From the NCBI RefSeq assembly GCF_022662575.1, contig NZ_JALBFU010000001.1, forward strand, positions 1,181,810-1,245,809: a stretch of DNA of 64,000 nucleotides. Direction: 5' to 3'. This document shows positions 1-9,615 of this stretch, one piece after another. Source of the DNA: Luteimonas aquatica (GTDB taxonomy: Bacteria > Pseudomonadota > Gammaproteobacteria > Xanthomonadales > Xanthomonadaceae). How positions within the stretch are numbered: the stretch's first letter is position 1; the number at the start of each line of letters is the position of its first letter. A model generated the notes under the pieces. That model made no database searches and was not told the DNA's origin. It worked only from the letters and a program-made list of their open reading frames with translations. A program made the translations under genes and the position numbers.

Positions 1-1
1 C

Positions 2-541
2 ATCGGCGGCAGGCAACGCCTGGCGCGCAAGGTCGCGCTGGCGGTGGCCACCGCCGAGTACCACCTGGAACGTCCGTTGCGCAGCGTGCTCGACGTCGGC
101 TGCGGCGAGGGCGCCTGGCGCGCGCCGCTGCTGGCGCTGCGCCCGAAGGCGCGCTATCTCGGCTTCGACAGCAGCGAATACGCGATCGCCCGCTACGGGC
201 ATCGCCGCAACCTGCGCTTCGCGCGCTTCGGCGACTTCGCGCAGTTGCGTCCCTGCGCCCCGGTCGACCTGCTGGTGTGCAGCGACGTGATGCACTATCT
301 CGACGCGCGCGAGCTCGCGCGCGGCCTGCCCGGCCTGGCCGACCTGTGCGGCGGGGTGGCCTTCCTGGAAACCTTCGCCCGCGAGGACGAGACCGAGGGC
401 GACGAACACGACTACCGCGCCCGTCCGGGCAGCTTCTACCGCCGCCGCTTCGAAGCGCTCGGCTTCCGTGCGCTCGGCTCGCACTGCTGGCTCTCGCCCG
501 TCCTGGCCGGGCAGGCCATGGCGCTCGAACTGCCAACCTGA
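2..541 (+). CDS. Class I SAM-dependent methyltransferase, 5' truncated
   Basis: The reading frame is open to the left edge of the window with no stop, so the true start probably lies outside; an internal GTG at 44 is the first in-window alternative. The visible 179 residues contain the SAM-binding motif I (LDVGCGEG) followed by an acidic motif (GFDSSEYAI) and the later DLLVCSDVMHYL segment, which is the usual order in Rossmann-fold methyltransferases. The substrate cannot be told from this sequence. It is followed after 75 bases by the depolymerase on the same strand, with no visible terminator between them. Function is certain only at the level of the fold family. Confidence 0.75.
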   Translation: MGGRQRLARKVALAVATAEYHLERPLRSVLDVGCGEGAWRAPLLALRPKARYLGFDSSEYAIARYGHRRNLRFARFGDFAQLRPCAPVDLLVCSDVMHYLDARELARGLPGLADLCGGVAFLETFAREDETEGDEHDYRARPGSFYRRRFEALGFRALGSHCWLSPVLAGQAMALELPT

Positions 542-616
542 ATGCGGGACACCCCGGCGGCGACACCGCCGCCCCGATCCGCTATGCTGCGCCGCAGCAT
601 CCCCGCGACGACTCCC

Positions 617-1927
617 ATGCTCTATCAACTGCACGAACTCGGCCGCGCCTGGATGGCCCCGCTCACCTATTGGGCCGAGGCCAACGCGCGCGTGTTCTCC
701 GCGCCCGACAGCTGGCTGTCCGCGCTGCCCGGCGCCTCGCGCGTGGCCGCCGGCAACGAGCTGCTGTACCGCCTGGGCAAGGACTACGAGAAGCCCGAGT
801 TCGGCATCCACGCCGTCAAGGTCGACGAGTTCGACGTGCCGGTGATGGAGAAGGTGGCGCTGGAGAAACCCTTCTGCCGCCTGCTGCGCTTCAAGCGCTA
901 CACCGACGACGTGTCCAACATCAAGGACATGAAGAACGACCCGACCGTGCTCGTGGTGGCGCCGCTGTCCGGCCACCACGCCACCCTGCTGCGCGACACC
1001 GTGCGCACGCTGCTGCCGCAGCACAAGGTCTACGTCACCGACTGGATCGACGCGCGCATGGTGCCCAAGGAACACGGCACCTTCTCGCTCGACGACTACG
1101 TCGCCTACATCGAGGAATTCATCCGCTTCATCGGCACCGACGACCTGCACGTGATGAGCGTGTGCCAGCCGACCGTGCCGGTGCTGGCGGCGGTGTCGCT
1201 GATGGCCGCGCGCGGCGAGCCGACGCCGAAGTCGCTGGTGATGATGGGCGGCCCGATCGATCCGCGCGAGAACCCCACCGCGGTCAACAATCTCGCCACC
1301 GAGAAGCCGCTGTGGTGGTTCGAGACCAACGTCATCCACACCGTGCCGTCGAACTATCCCGGCCGCGGCCGCCGCGTCTATCCCGGCTTCCTGCAGCACG
1401 CCGGCTTCATGGCGATGAATCCCGAGCGCCACTTCCAGTCGCACTGGGATTTCTACCAGGACCTGGTCAAGGGCGATCTCGAGGACGCCGCCTCGCACCG
1501 CCGCTTCTACGACGAGTACAACGCCGTGCTCGACATGCCGGCGCGCTACTACCTCGACACCATCCGCACCGTATTCCAGGACTTCCGCCTGCCGCGCGGC
1601 AGCTGGGACGTCAACGGCGAGCGCGTCAAGCCGGCCGCGATCCGCGGCACCGCGCTGATGACCATCGAAGGCGAACTGGACGACATTTCCGGCCAGGGCC
1701 AGACCCGCGCCGCGCACAAGCTGTGCACCGGCATCGCCGACCGCGACCGCCTGCATCTCACCGTCGAGGGCGCCGGCCATTACGGCATCTTCAGCGGCCG
1801 GCGCTGGCGCGAGCAGGTCTACCCGCAGGTGCGCGACTTCATCGCCGCGCATTCGGCCCGTCCCGCCGCGCGCGCGTCCGACGACGGCAAGGTGACGCCG
1901 ATCGGCAAGCGCAGGTCGGCGCGCTAG
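617..1927 (+). CDS. phaZ: Intracellular polyhydroxyalkanoate depolymerase
   Basis: A 436-residue alpha/beta hydrolase that mobilises stored polyhydroxyalkanoate granules in the cytoplasm. The N-terminus (MLYQLHELGRAWMAPL) and the later LGKDYEKPEFGI segment are typical of the Ralstonia-type intracellular PhaZ family. The lipase-box-like motif SVCQPT places Cys at residue 183 where secreted depolymerases have Ser; a Cys nucleophile at this position is established for Ralstonia PhaZ1. A C-terminal EGAGHYGIFSG holds the expected catalytic His. There is no signal peptide. The reading frame is open further upstream, but the ATG at 617 begins exactly at the conserved N-terminus. No synthase or phasin gene is in the window. 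Its stop overlaps the stop of the convergent hydrolase gene by 4 bases. Confidence 0.93.
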   Translation: MLYQLHELGRAWMAPLTYWAEANARVFSAPDSWLSALPGASRVAAGNELLYRLGKDYEKPEFGIHAVKVDEFDVPVMEKVALEKPFCRLLRFKRYTDDVSNIKDMKNDPTVLVVAPLSGHHATLLRDTVRTLLPQHKVYVTDWIDARMVPKEHGTFSLDDYVAYIEEFIRFIGTDDLHVMSVCQPTVPVLAAVSLMAARGEPTPKSLVMMGGPIDPRENPTAVNNLATEKPLWWFETNVIHTVPSNYPGRGRRVYPGFLQHAGFMAMNPERHFQSHWDFYQDLVKGDLEDAASHRRFYDEYNAVLDMPARYYLDTIRTVFQDFRLPRGSWDVNGERVKPAAIRGTALMTIEGELDDISGQGQTRAAHKLCTGIADRDRLHLTVEGAGHYGIFSGRRWREQVYPQVRDFIAAHSARPAARASDDGKVTPIGKRRSAR

Positions 1928-3069
1928 GGCGCCGCGGCGGCCTCCGCCGTCTTCGCCGCTCCCGCGCGCGCCAGCGGCAGCACGTCGCGCACCAGGTGCA
2001 CCAGCAGCTTGCCCGGCTCCTCCATCGGCGGCATGTGCGCCGAATCCTCGAACCAGACCAGGGTCTTGGACGGCGCGCGCACGTCGCCGAACCATTGCGC
2101 GGCCAGCGCCGAGGAGGTGACCATGTCGTGGCGGCCTTGCAGCAGCACCAGCGGGACTTTCAGCTCGGTGCGGCCGCGCAGCGAATAGCGCAGCAGCTGC
2201 GGCCATAGCGCGGCCAGGCTGGTGTCCAGCCCGGCGTCGAGCGCCTTGGCGTCTGCGGGCGTGTAGTCGGGACTGAGCGCGACCGTCGCGGTGTAGTCGT
2301 TGCCGCGGCCGCGCCAGAGGAAGCCGTTCGCCCAGCTCTCCAGGTGCCTGCGCTCGGCGACGAGCTTCTCCACCGCGCGCGCCGGGTCGTCGCCCGGATA
2401 CGGCGCCAGCGCCTCGAGTTCGCGCACGGCCCCGGCGTCCTCGCGCCGCCGCGCCATCTCCAGCAGCTGGCGATAGCCCAGCGCCTCGCTGGCCTGCATG
2501 TCCACCACCTGGCCGACGCCGGCGTAGACGCTGATCCACTGCGGACGGCGCAAGACGAGCTCCGCTCCCAGCACGCTGCCCCAGGAATGCCCCAGCACCG
2601 CGATGCGTTCGCGTCCGTAGGTGCGGCGCAGCCAGGCCACCACCTCCTCGGCGTCGGCGATCATGCGCGGCACGCTCAGCGTGGGCGTCACCGCCGCGGC
2701 GTCGTTGGCCGCATAGGTGCGCCCGGCGCCGCGCTGGTCCCAGTGCACGACGGTGAAATATTCCTCCCACGCGTCGGTGTAGCGGTAGGCGACCGGCGAC
2801 ATCGCGAAGCCCGGGCCGCCGTGCAGGAACAGCAGCATCGGCGCGTCGCGATGGCGGCCGCGCACCGTGATCGCCTGCGCGATGCCGCCGATCTCGACCA
2901 TGCGCCGGTCGTCGATGCCGTCCTCGGTGACGATGCGCCTGCTCGCGGCGAAGCCGTCGCGCACCTCGGACACGCTGCCCGGTTCCCCGGCGCAGGCGGC
3001 GGCCGCGCACAGCAGCAGCGACAGCGCGAGCGCCGCGCGCGGCGCCCGCCCCTGCGCCTGCCGGCTCAC
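1924..3069 (-). CDS. Secreted alpha/beta hydrolase, proline iminopeptidase-like (S33)
   Basis: A 381-residue hydrolase with an N-terminal signal sequence (Arg-rich start, then a Leu/Ala stretch ending in ACAGE), so probably periplasmic. HGGPG supplies the oxyanion region and GHSWGS holds the nucleophile Ser162; Asp in LLQGRHDM and His in DSAHMPP complete the triad. HGGPG plus GHSWGS is the signature of the prolyl aminopeptidase-like S33 family, but the substrate is unknown. The GTG start was chosen because it overlaps the TGA of the upstream sensor gene (GTGA, 3066-3069), implying translational coupling in a three-gene PadR operon. The C-terminus is Ala-rich. Confidence 0.87.
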   Translation of the reverse strand: MSRQAQGRAPRAALALSLLLCAAAACAGEPGSVSEVRDGFAASRRIVTEDGIDDRRMVEIGGIAQAITVRGRHRDAPMLLFLHGGPGFAMSPVAYRYTDAWEEYFTVVHWDQRGAGRTYAANDAAAVTPTLSVPRMIADAEEVVAWLRRTYGRERIAVLGHSWGSVLGAELVLRRPQWISVYAGVGQVVDMQASEALGYRQLLEMARRREDAGAVRELEALAPYPGDDPARAVEKLVAERRHLESWANGFLWRGRGNDYTATVALSPDYTPADAKALDAGLDTSLAALWPQLLRYSLRGRTELKVPLVLLQGRHDMVTSSALAAQWFGDVRAPSKTLVWFEDSAHMPPMEEPGKLLVHLVRDVLPLARAGAAKTAEAAAAP

Positions 3070-4013
3070 GCGCTCACCAGCAGATGCTTGGCGAGCAGGC
3101 CGTGCAGCTTGCCGAAGCCGCGCGCCAGGTGCAGGGTCAGGAACAGCAGCAGCACGCCCAGCAGCAGCGACAGCGGCAGCGTCCACATCACCAGCGAGGC
3201 GGTGACCGTGTCGTCGAGAATCACCGGCACGTGCCAGCCGATGCTGCCGTCGACCGACCCCAGGCCGAACCAGACCACGAACGGCACCGCGATGCAGGCC
3301 AGCGAGACCGCGATCAGGGTGATCGCGACGCTGAAATAGAACGTGCCCAGCGGCTGCATCAGCAGGAAGTACAGCATCGTGGTCCAGGTGCGCGGATCGG
3401 TGAACATCTCGCCGATGCGGGTCAGCAGCGGCTTGTCGCGGCCGACGTAGACCGGCCGCCTGGGCATGCGCTCGCCGAGCATCACCTCGACGATGCGCCC
3501 CTCCACCAGCGACAGCAGCCGCACCGAGGCGAAGAACAGGATCACGAACGGGATGCCGATGATCAGGATCGCCAGGCCCGCCGACAGCGAGGCGCCGGTC
3601 ACCACCCAGGTGAAGTAGAACAGGCCGGTGACCAGCGACAGCAGCATGTAGAACAGCGAGGTGTAGGCGCGCGGGTCGGCGACCACGCCGAAGAAGCGGC
3701 CGAGCAGCGAGCGCTGCCTGGGCGGGCGCGGCGGGCGCAGCGCGGCCTGCACCTTGACCTCGGTGTCGCGGTAGATCTCCGCCACTTCCTCGGGCGCGCC
3801 GTAGCTGGAGGCGACCGCGGCGATCACCTCGGCCTCGGACTTGTCCGGGTTCTCGGCCAGCTCCGAGCGCAGGTACTCCTCGGCGTCGTAGAGCGCGTCC
3901 TGCAGCAGGGCCGGATCGGCGCCGGCCAGGGCGCGGCGCAGCTGTTCCAGATATTCGGGGATGCTGGCCGGCAGGGCTTCGCCGGAGGAGGTCGCATGGG
4001 CTGCGGTGTTCAT
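3066..4013 (-). CDS. DUF1700/sensor-domain inner membrane protein
   Basis: A 315-residue protein. Residues 1-90 form an acidic, helical DUF1700-like cytoplasmic region (YLEQLRRAL, DALYDAEEYLRSEL, YGAPEEVAEIYRDTE), as commonly found next to PadR regulators. The rest contains two similar copies of a membrane module, each beginning with a DPR motif (VADPRAYTSLFYMLLSL and TDPRTWTTMLYFLLMQ) and followed by paired hydrophobic segments, matching the bacterial Sensor domain fold. The ATG overlaps the PadR stop (ATGA, 4010-4013) and its own TGA overlaps the GTG of the hydrolase. Inferred role: a membrane component of an envelope or stress response controlled by the PadR protein; no ligand is visible. 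Confidence 0.85.
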   Translation of the reverse strand: MNTAAHATSSGEALPASIPEYLEQLRRALAGADPALLQDALYDAEEYLRSELAENPDKSEAEVIAAVASSYGAPEEVAEIYRDTEVKVQAALRPPRPPRQRSLLGRFFGVVADPRAYTSLFYMLLSLVTGLFYFTWVVTGASLSAGLAILIIGIPFVILFFASVRLLSLVEGRIVEVMLGERMPRRPVYVGRDKPLLTRIGEMFTDPRTWTTMLYFLLMQPLGTFYFSVAITLIAVSLACIAVPFVVWFGLGSVDGSIGWHVPVILDDTVTASLVMWTLPLSLLLGVLLLFLTLHLARGFGKLHGLLAKHLLVSA

Positions 4014-4375
4014 GGAATCAGTTCCCCTAGGATGGAATCGACGGAATCGCGGGTCGCGCGCCAGGCCTCGGCCCAGTCGCGCAAGGTGCTGCGCCCCGCG
4101 TCGGTGATGCGGTAGTAGCGGCGCGGCGGACCGGAGAGCGAGGGCTCGACGAAACTGTCCAGCAGTCCCGCCGCGCCCAGGTTGCGCAGCACCGGGTACA
4201 GCGCGCTCTGCTTGCCGCTCAGCACGCCGTCGCCCAGGCGCTCCAGCCGCTTGGCGATCTGGTAGCCGTACATCGGCTCCTTCGCCGCGCCCAGCGCCGC
4301 CAGCAGGGCCAGCGAGACGGTGCCGGCGCTCAGCTCCTTCTGGAATTTCTTCAATTGGCCGTCGGCTTCGCTCAT
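4010..4375 (-). CDS. PadR family transcriptional regulator
   Basis: A 121-residue winged-helix regulator. It has the PadR core: SLALLAAL, then YGYQIAKRLE, SALYPVLRNLGAAGLL and a wing with PPRRYYRITDAG. The C-terminal helix (STLRDWAEAWRATRDSVDSIL) would form the dimer interface. It heads a three-gene operon with the DUF1700/sensor protein and the S33 hydrolase, and both junctions are stop-start overlaps. PadR proteins usually repress their own operon; the dyad at 4415-4437 upstream is a candidate operator. The inducer cannot be told from the sequence. Confidence 0.92.
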   Translation of the reverse strand: MSEADGQLKKFQKELSAGTVSLALLAALGAAKEPMYGYQIAKRLERLGDGVLSGKQSALYPVLRNLGAAGLLDSFVEPSLSGPPRRYYRITDAGRSTLRDWAEAWRATRDSVDSILGELIP

Positions 4376-4412
4376 GGTCCTCGCCCACCTGCCCCTGTCA
4401 GGCTTGGATGGG

Positions 4413-4440
4413 ATGCTATTGCTAAGTTCGGTATAGCGAA
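4413..4440 (-). promoter_or_regulatory. Candidate PadR operator/promoter
   Basis: An unusually AT-rich patch in the 153-base gap upstream of padR. It contains the inverted pair GCTAT (4415-4419) and ATAGC (4433-4437) separated by 13 bases. On the minus strand this lies about 40 to 60 bases before the padR ATG, a plausible autoregulatory position. No clean -35/-10 pair can be assigned. Inference only. Confidence 0.3.
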
Positions 4441-4528
4441 TGTGCCGGTAGTCATATCAGCGACTTAGCGGCTGTCGGCCTCGCCTGCCCTATCCTGCCG
4501 CCTCCGTTCCCGCCGCCCGAGCGCCGCC

Positions 4529-4996
4529 ATGAACCTGCCAAAACCCGGCCCCGAACAGGCCAAGCTGATGCGTTTCGCCGGCCACTGGTCCGGCGCCGAG
4601 CAAGTCTCGCCCTCGCCCTTCGGTCCCGGCGGAGCGGCCACCGGCCGCACGCGCTTCCGCGAGGATCTCGCCGGCATGGCGCTGATCCAGGAGTACGAGC
4701 AGGAGAAGGACGGCGCCGTCGTTTTCCGCGGCCATGGCGTGTTCCTGGTCGAGCCGGACAGCGGCGACGTGCTGTGGTGGTGGTTCGACGACTTCGGCTT
4801 TCCGCCCGATCCGCCCGCGCGCGGACGCTGGAGCGGCGAGGTGCTCGAATTCTCCAAGTCCACGCCGCGCGGCGAGGCGCGCTATCGCTACGAGCTCGAC
4901 GGCGACCGCTATCGCTTCGTGATCGAGAACCGCTTCCCCGGCCAGCCGGACTTCGCCGAATTCATGCGCGGCGACTACACTCGCCGCACCGCCTAG
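4529..4996 (+). CDS. DUF1579-like (lipocalin-fold) protein
   Basis: A 155-residue cytoplasmic protein without a signal peptide. It begins [14 protein letters not shown], and the phrase FxGxWxG at the first strand is typical of DUF1579 and related small beta-barrel proteins that bind hydrophobic ligands. The rest alternates short beta-like stretches ([40 protein letters not shown]). It lies 22 bases before the secreted cyclophilin on the same strand and may be cotranscribed with it. The ligand is unknown. A second protein that opens with a similar FLRGHWYV phrase is at 31561-32181. Confidence 0.75.
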   Translation: MNLPKPGPEQAKLMRFAGHWSGAEQVSPSPFGPGGAATGRTRFREDLAGMALIQEYEQEKDGAVVFRGHGVFLVEPDSGDVLWWWFDDFGFPPDPPARGRWSGEVLEFSKSTPRGEARYRYELDGDRYRFVIENRFPGQPDFAEFMRGDYTRRTA

Positions 4997-5018
4997 ACCA
5001 CCGCACGAGGAACCGCCG

Positions 5019-5933
<915 letters not shown>

Positions 5934-5962
5934 CGCGCGGCGCGCGCACGCCGAGAAGCCGG

Positions 5963-6544
5963 TCAGTCGGCGCCGCGATCCCCGCCGCCGTTGAGCACCT
6001 CGTGCTGGAACAGGCACATGCGGATCACGCTGCGGTAGCGGCCGTCGCTGAAGAACTCGTCCACCAGCACGCCCTCGCGCCGGAATCCGCACTTCTCGTA
6101 GATGCGGATCGCGGCGGCGTTGTCCACGTCCACCAGCAGATAGAGCTTGTACAGATTCAGGACGCGGAAGGCGTAGTTGATCGCCAGCCGCGTGGCTGCG
6201 GCGCCGTAGCCGCGCCCCTGCCGCTGCGGCGCGATCATCACCAGGAATTCGGCGCGCCGGTGCAGGTGGTCGATCTCCACCAGCTCGACCATGCCGGCGC
6301 GCTCGCCCTCGCTGCCGGCGCCTTCCCCGCGCCGGCCGCCCGGCCCGATCTCGACGATGAAGCGGCGCTCGCTCTGGTCGTGGATGTGCTTGCTGTACAG
6401 CTGCTCGAGCTCGACGAACGACTCGTAGGGCTCCTCGAACCAGTAGCCCATCGCGCTGCGGTTGTTGTTGAGCTCGTGCACGAAATGCAGGTCGCCGCGT
6501 TCGAGCGGGCGCAACGAGATTCCTGGGGCGGCGGCGTGGTCCAT
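5963..6544 (-). CDS. speG: Spermidine N(1)-acetyltransferase
   Basis: A 193-residue GNAT enzyme that acetylates spermidine/spermine with acetyl-CoA. Several blocks match Escherichia coli SpeG almost word for word: [77 protein letters not shown] and [13 protein letters not shown]. The acetyl-CoA loop reads [15 protein letters not shown]. An unusual Gly/Arg/Glu-rich insertion of about 16 residues ([16 protein letters not shown]) interrupts the region between beta strands before MVELVEI. The gene is monocistronic, convergent with the cyclophilin gene and downstream of the TonB receptor on the same strand. Confidence 0.93.
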   Translation of the reverse strand: MDHAAAPGISLRPLERGDLHFVHELNNNRSAMGYWFEEPYESFVELEQLYSKHIHDQSERRFIVEIGPGGRRGEGAGSEGERAGMVELVEIDHLHRRAEFLVMIAPQRQGRGYGAAATRLAINYAFRVLNLYKLYLLVDVDNAAAIRIYEKCGFRREGVLVDEFFSDGRYRSVIRMCLFQHEVLNGGGDRGAD

Positions 6545-6699
6545 GCGCGCACTCTAGCGCAAGACGATGACGGCCCGGCGAAGGCGCGGCATGTCCGGCG
6601 CCTGCCATCGGGCGAGCGGTTCCGCGCCGGACGCGGCGCGGGACCGGCCGGCAATGCCGCCTGTCTCGGCGTGGCTTCGGCCCCGCCGCTTCGCCGCCG

Positions 6700-9156
6700 T
6701 CAGAACTTGTACCAGAAGCGGGCGAAATAGGCGCGGCCGTTGAGGCCGAACTGCACGCTCTCGTAGATGTGCCCGTTGTCGGTCTCGTTGGGGTCCTGTT
6801 TGCTGGGGAACACGTCGAAGATGTTGGTGGCGCCCACGGTGAGCTTGGCGCGCTCGCTGAAGGCATAGGTCAGGCTGGCGTCGGCCGAGGTCCTGGCCTT
6901 GTAGCGCTGGTTGGGCGCGCCGGGAACGAAGTTGCCGTCCTCATCCGTCGACGGCGCGGTGCCGGTGAACGTGCCCAGGGTCTGCGCGCCGAAGTAGACC
7001 ACCTTCAGGCTCGGATTCCACGGACCGTTGCTGTAGTCGAAACCGAGCACCGCCTTGCTGCGCGGCGCGCCGTTCTCGATGAACAGGCGGTCGCGCTCGG
7101 GCAGGAAGGCATCCTCGCGCCCGGCCAGCGCCGCCGGCAGGTTCACCCGCGTCACCTCGGTCTTGTTGTAACTGGCGCCGAGATAGCTGTCGAGCTTGCC
7201 GCCCCACAGGTCGGCCTGGTGGCTGAGGGTCAGGTCCACGCCCTGGGTCTTGGTGTCGACGGCGTTGGCGAAGAAGCGCGCCACGCCCACCTGCAGCTCC
7301 TGCAGCAGCGGCGCGATCGGGTTGTCGGGGTCGTCGGCGCTGAAATCGCCGCCGAGCACGACGCGGTCGTCGATGTCGATGCGATACGCGTCCAGGGTCA
7401 GCGACAGGTTGTCGGCCGGCGACCAGGTGAAGCCGAGGGTGGCGCTGCGCGAGGTCTCCTCCTTCAGCGACGGCAGGCCGGCCAGGCGCACCAGCTCGCT
7501 GTCGTTGGGAGCGATCACGATGTCGACCGGCTGGCCGTTGATGAAATCGGTGATCGTCGAGGAGAAGTATTTCTGCTGCAGCGACGGGGCGCGGAAGCCG
7601 GTGCTCACCGAGCCGCGCAGCAGCAGCTTGTCGGTGGCGCGGAAGGCCAGCGCCAGCTTGCCGTTGAGCGTGGAACCGAAGTCGCTGTAGTCCTCGTAGC
7701 GCGCCGCGGCGGCGATCAGCAGCCGCTCGGTGGCGTCGAGCTCGACGTCGACGTAGCCGGCCCAGCTGTCGCGGCTCTTGTCGGTGACGTCGCCGGGCTG
7801 GAAGCCCGGGAAGCCCTGGCTGCCCGGGTTGCCGCCCTGTCCGGCGCCGTCGTAATCCAGGTACGAGCCCGGCACGCCGGCGCGGATGCGGTAGTTCTCC
7901 TCGCGCCTTTCCACGCCGAAGGCCACGTTCAGGCCCTTGAGCACGCCGTCGAAGTAGCGCGAGACGTCGAAGTTGCTGGTGTTCTGCTCGAAGGAGAAGC
8001 CGCCGGCGTCGAAGCCGGCCGGGCTCATGCCGCGCCCGCCGTTCTCCAGGTCGAGATTGGCGATCGAGGCATTGAGCGTGTGGTTGATGGTGTAGCGCAG
8101 CTCGTTGTAGCCGTAGGTATGCGACAGGTCCCAGTGCCAGTCGCCGGCGTCGCCGCGCGCGCCGAGGATGGCGTAGCGGTCCTGCAGGTCGCCGTCGATG
8201 TAGGGCACGAAGCCGTCGGGATACATCGCCGCGGAATTGCGCGAGGGGATGTCGTCGCTGCCCACGCCGCCGCGCGCCCAGGCCGCCGAGGAGGCGGCGC
8301 GGCTCTGCATGCCGGCGGTGAGATAGGCCTGCGACGATTCGCCCAGCGGGATGTCGCCGTTGAGGTAGACGGTGCGGTTCTTGACCTTGCTGTCGCCGAT
8401 CACGCGCAGCGGGTTGACGTCGGTGGCGCGGTTGGAGCGGCCGCGGTCCTGCCATTCGCCGGTCACCGACAGGCCGCCGCCCATCGAGAACTCCAGGCCG
8501 CAATAGGCCGAGGCCAGCCAGTTGTCGCCGTCGCCGCGCGAATACTGGCCCCAGCCGAGGATGGTCTCGCAGCCGGGGCGGCGCTTGAGCACGATGTTCA
8601 TCACCCCGGCGATGGCGTCGGAGCCGTACTGCGCCGAGGCGCCGTCGCGCAGGATCTCGACGCGGTCGATGGCCAGCTGCGGGATCGCGTTGAGGTCGGT
8701 GCCGGTATTGCCGCGGTTGCGCGCGCCGTAGATGTTCACCAGCGACACGGTGTGGTGGCGCTTGCCGTTGACCAGCACCAGGGTCTGGTCGGACCCCAGG
8801 CCGCGCAGCGCGGCGCCGTCGATCAGGTCGGCGCCGTCGGCGCCGGTCTGGCGGGTGGAGGTGAACGACGGCGTGGTGTACTGCAGCGTCTGCGCCAGGT
8901 CGAACTGCGCGCCCTGCTCGGCCGACTTCTCCATCGGGATCACGTCCACCGGCACCGGCGTCTCGGTGTCCGAGGAGCGCTGCACGCGCCGCGAACCGAG
9001 CACGCTGACGGTGCCCAGCGTCTTGGGCTGCGCGCCTTCGGCCTGCGGCGCCGCGGGCGCGGCTTCCTGCGCCGCCGCCGGCACCGCCATGGCGGCCGCG
9101 ATCAGTCCGAGGGTCAGCGTTCCCGCGCCGCGGCCCGCCTTGCGAATCGACTTCAT
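6700..9156 (-). CDS. TonB-dependent outer membrane receptor
   Basis: An 818-residue receptor. The start at 9156 gives a good signal peptide ([10 protein letters not shown], a hydrophobic stretch ending AAAQE) and is preceded by a GGGGAGAG ribosome site. A Pro/Ala-rich linker leads to a plug domain with the usual phrases ([72 protein letters not shown]). The 22-strand barrel region ends in the required aromatic residue (FARFWYKF). Two Cys flank the plug/barrel junction ([16 protein letters not shown]). There is no STN signalling domain. The substrate is unknown; no iron or carbohydrate gene is adjacent and no Fur box was found upstream. Confidence 0.93.
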   Translation of the reverse strand: MKSIRKAGRGAGTLTLGLIAAAMAVPAAAQEAAPAAPQAEGAQPKTLGTVSVLGSRRVQRSSDTETPVPVDVIPMEKSAEQGAQFDLAQTLQYTTPSFTSTRQTGADGADLIDGAALRGLGSDQTLVLVNGKRHHTVSLVNIYGARNRGNTGTDLNAIPQLAIDRVEILRDGASAQYGSDAIAGVMNIVLKRRPGCETILGWGQYSRGDGDNWLASAYCGLEFSMGGGLSVTGEWQDRGRSNRATDVNPLRVIGDSKVKNRTVYLNGDIPLGESSQAYLTAGMQSRAASSAAWARGGVGSDDIPSRNSAAMYPDGFVPYIDGDLQDRYAILGARGDAGDWHWDLSHTYGYNELRYTINHTLNASIANLDLENGGRGMSPAGFDAGGFSFEQNTSNFDVSRYFDGVLKGLNVAFGVERREENYRIRAGVPGSYLDYDGAGQGGNPGSQGFPGFQPGDVTDKSRDSWAGYVDVELDATERLLIAAAARYEDYSDFGSTLNGKLALAFRATDKLLLRGSVSTGFRAPSLQQKYFSSTITDFINGQPVDIVIAPNDSELVRLAGLPSLKEETSRSATLGFTWSPADNLSLTLDAYRIDIDDRVVLGGDFSADDPDNPIAPLLQELQVGVARFFANAVDTKTQGVDLTLSHQADLWGGKLDSYLGASYNKTEVTRVNLPAALAGREDAFLPERDRLFIENGAPRSKAVLGFDYSNGPWNPSLKVVYFGAQTLGTFTGTAPSTDEDGNFVPGAPNQRYKARTSADASLTYAFSERAKLTVGATNIFDVFPSKQDPNETDNGHIYESVQFGLNGRAYFARFWYKF

Positions 9157-9307
9157 GCCACTCTCCCCGATGGTGAACGGTGTCCCCCCGGGGGCGCAGC
9201 GTAACGAAGTTTTTGCGGGTTGTCGCGACGGCCACGCGGCCGTCACGCCGGCTTAGCCTCGGCGCGCCTAGCCTGCCGCCATCCGCCCAGGACGAGGAGG
9301 CCAGACG

Positions 9308-9607
9308 ATGTCCCTGCTCCGCATCCGCCTCACCGGCAGCGACGATGCCGTGCGCGCGGTGATGAACCTGCTGCAGAGCCTGGACGGCATCGAGCACGTG
9401 GAGGAGATCGACGACCTGATGCCGCACATGGACGATGCCGACTCCAGTTCCGCCGGCCTCAGCGACGTGGAGGGGCCGCAGCTGCACGAGATCGAGGTCG
9501 ACGCGCCCAATCCCTCCACCGAGCGCAAGGTGCGCGAGGCGGTGGAGGCGCTGGCCTTCGAGCTGGACGCGGTGGCCGAATTCGTGGCGAACGAGGAAGA
9601 CTACTAG
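9308..9607 (+). CDS. Small acidic conserved hypothetical protein
   Basis: A 99-residue, strongly acidic protein I do not recognise. It starts at an ATG with a good ribosome site (GAGGAGG). The first 30 residues (LLRIRLTGSDDAVRAVMNLLQSLDGIEHVEEID) look like a beta-alpha-beta ACT/ferredoxin-like half: a strand, a helix starting after GSDD, and a second strand. A linker rich in Asp/Ser follows (MPHMDDADSSSAGLSDVEGP), then another strand and a long helix (TERKVREAVEALAFELDAVAEFV). There is no signal peptide or membrane segment. It stands alone, divergent from the TonB receptor and convergent with a DUF2785 gene. Confidence 0.75.
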   Translation: MSLLRIRLTGSDDAVRAVMNLLQSLDGIEHVEEIDDLMPHMDDADSSSAGLSDVEGPQLHEIEVDAPNPSTERKVREAVEALAFELDAVAEFVANEEDY

Positions 9608-9615
9608 CGCGCCGC

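Noticed and set aside
6769-9204. An 811-codon open frame opposite the TonB receptor
   Set aside because: It is antisense to a gene with full family motifs; long open antisense frames are expected at this GC content. The translation is Val/Gly/Arg-rich low complexity with no domain.
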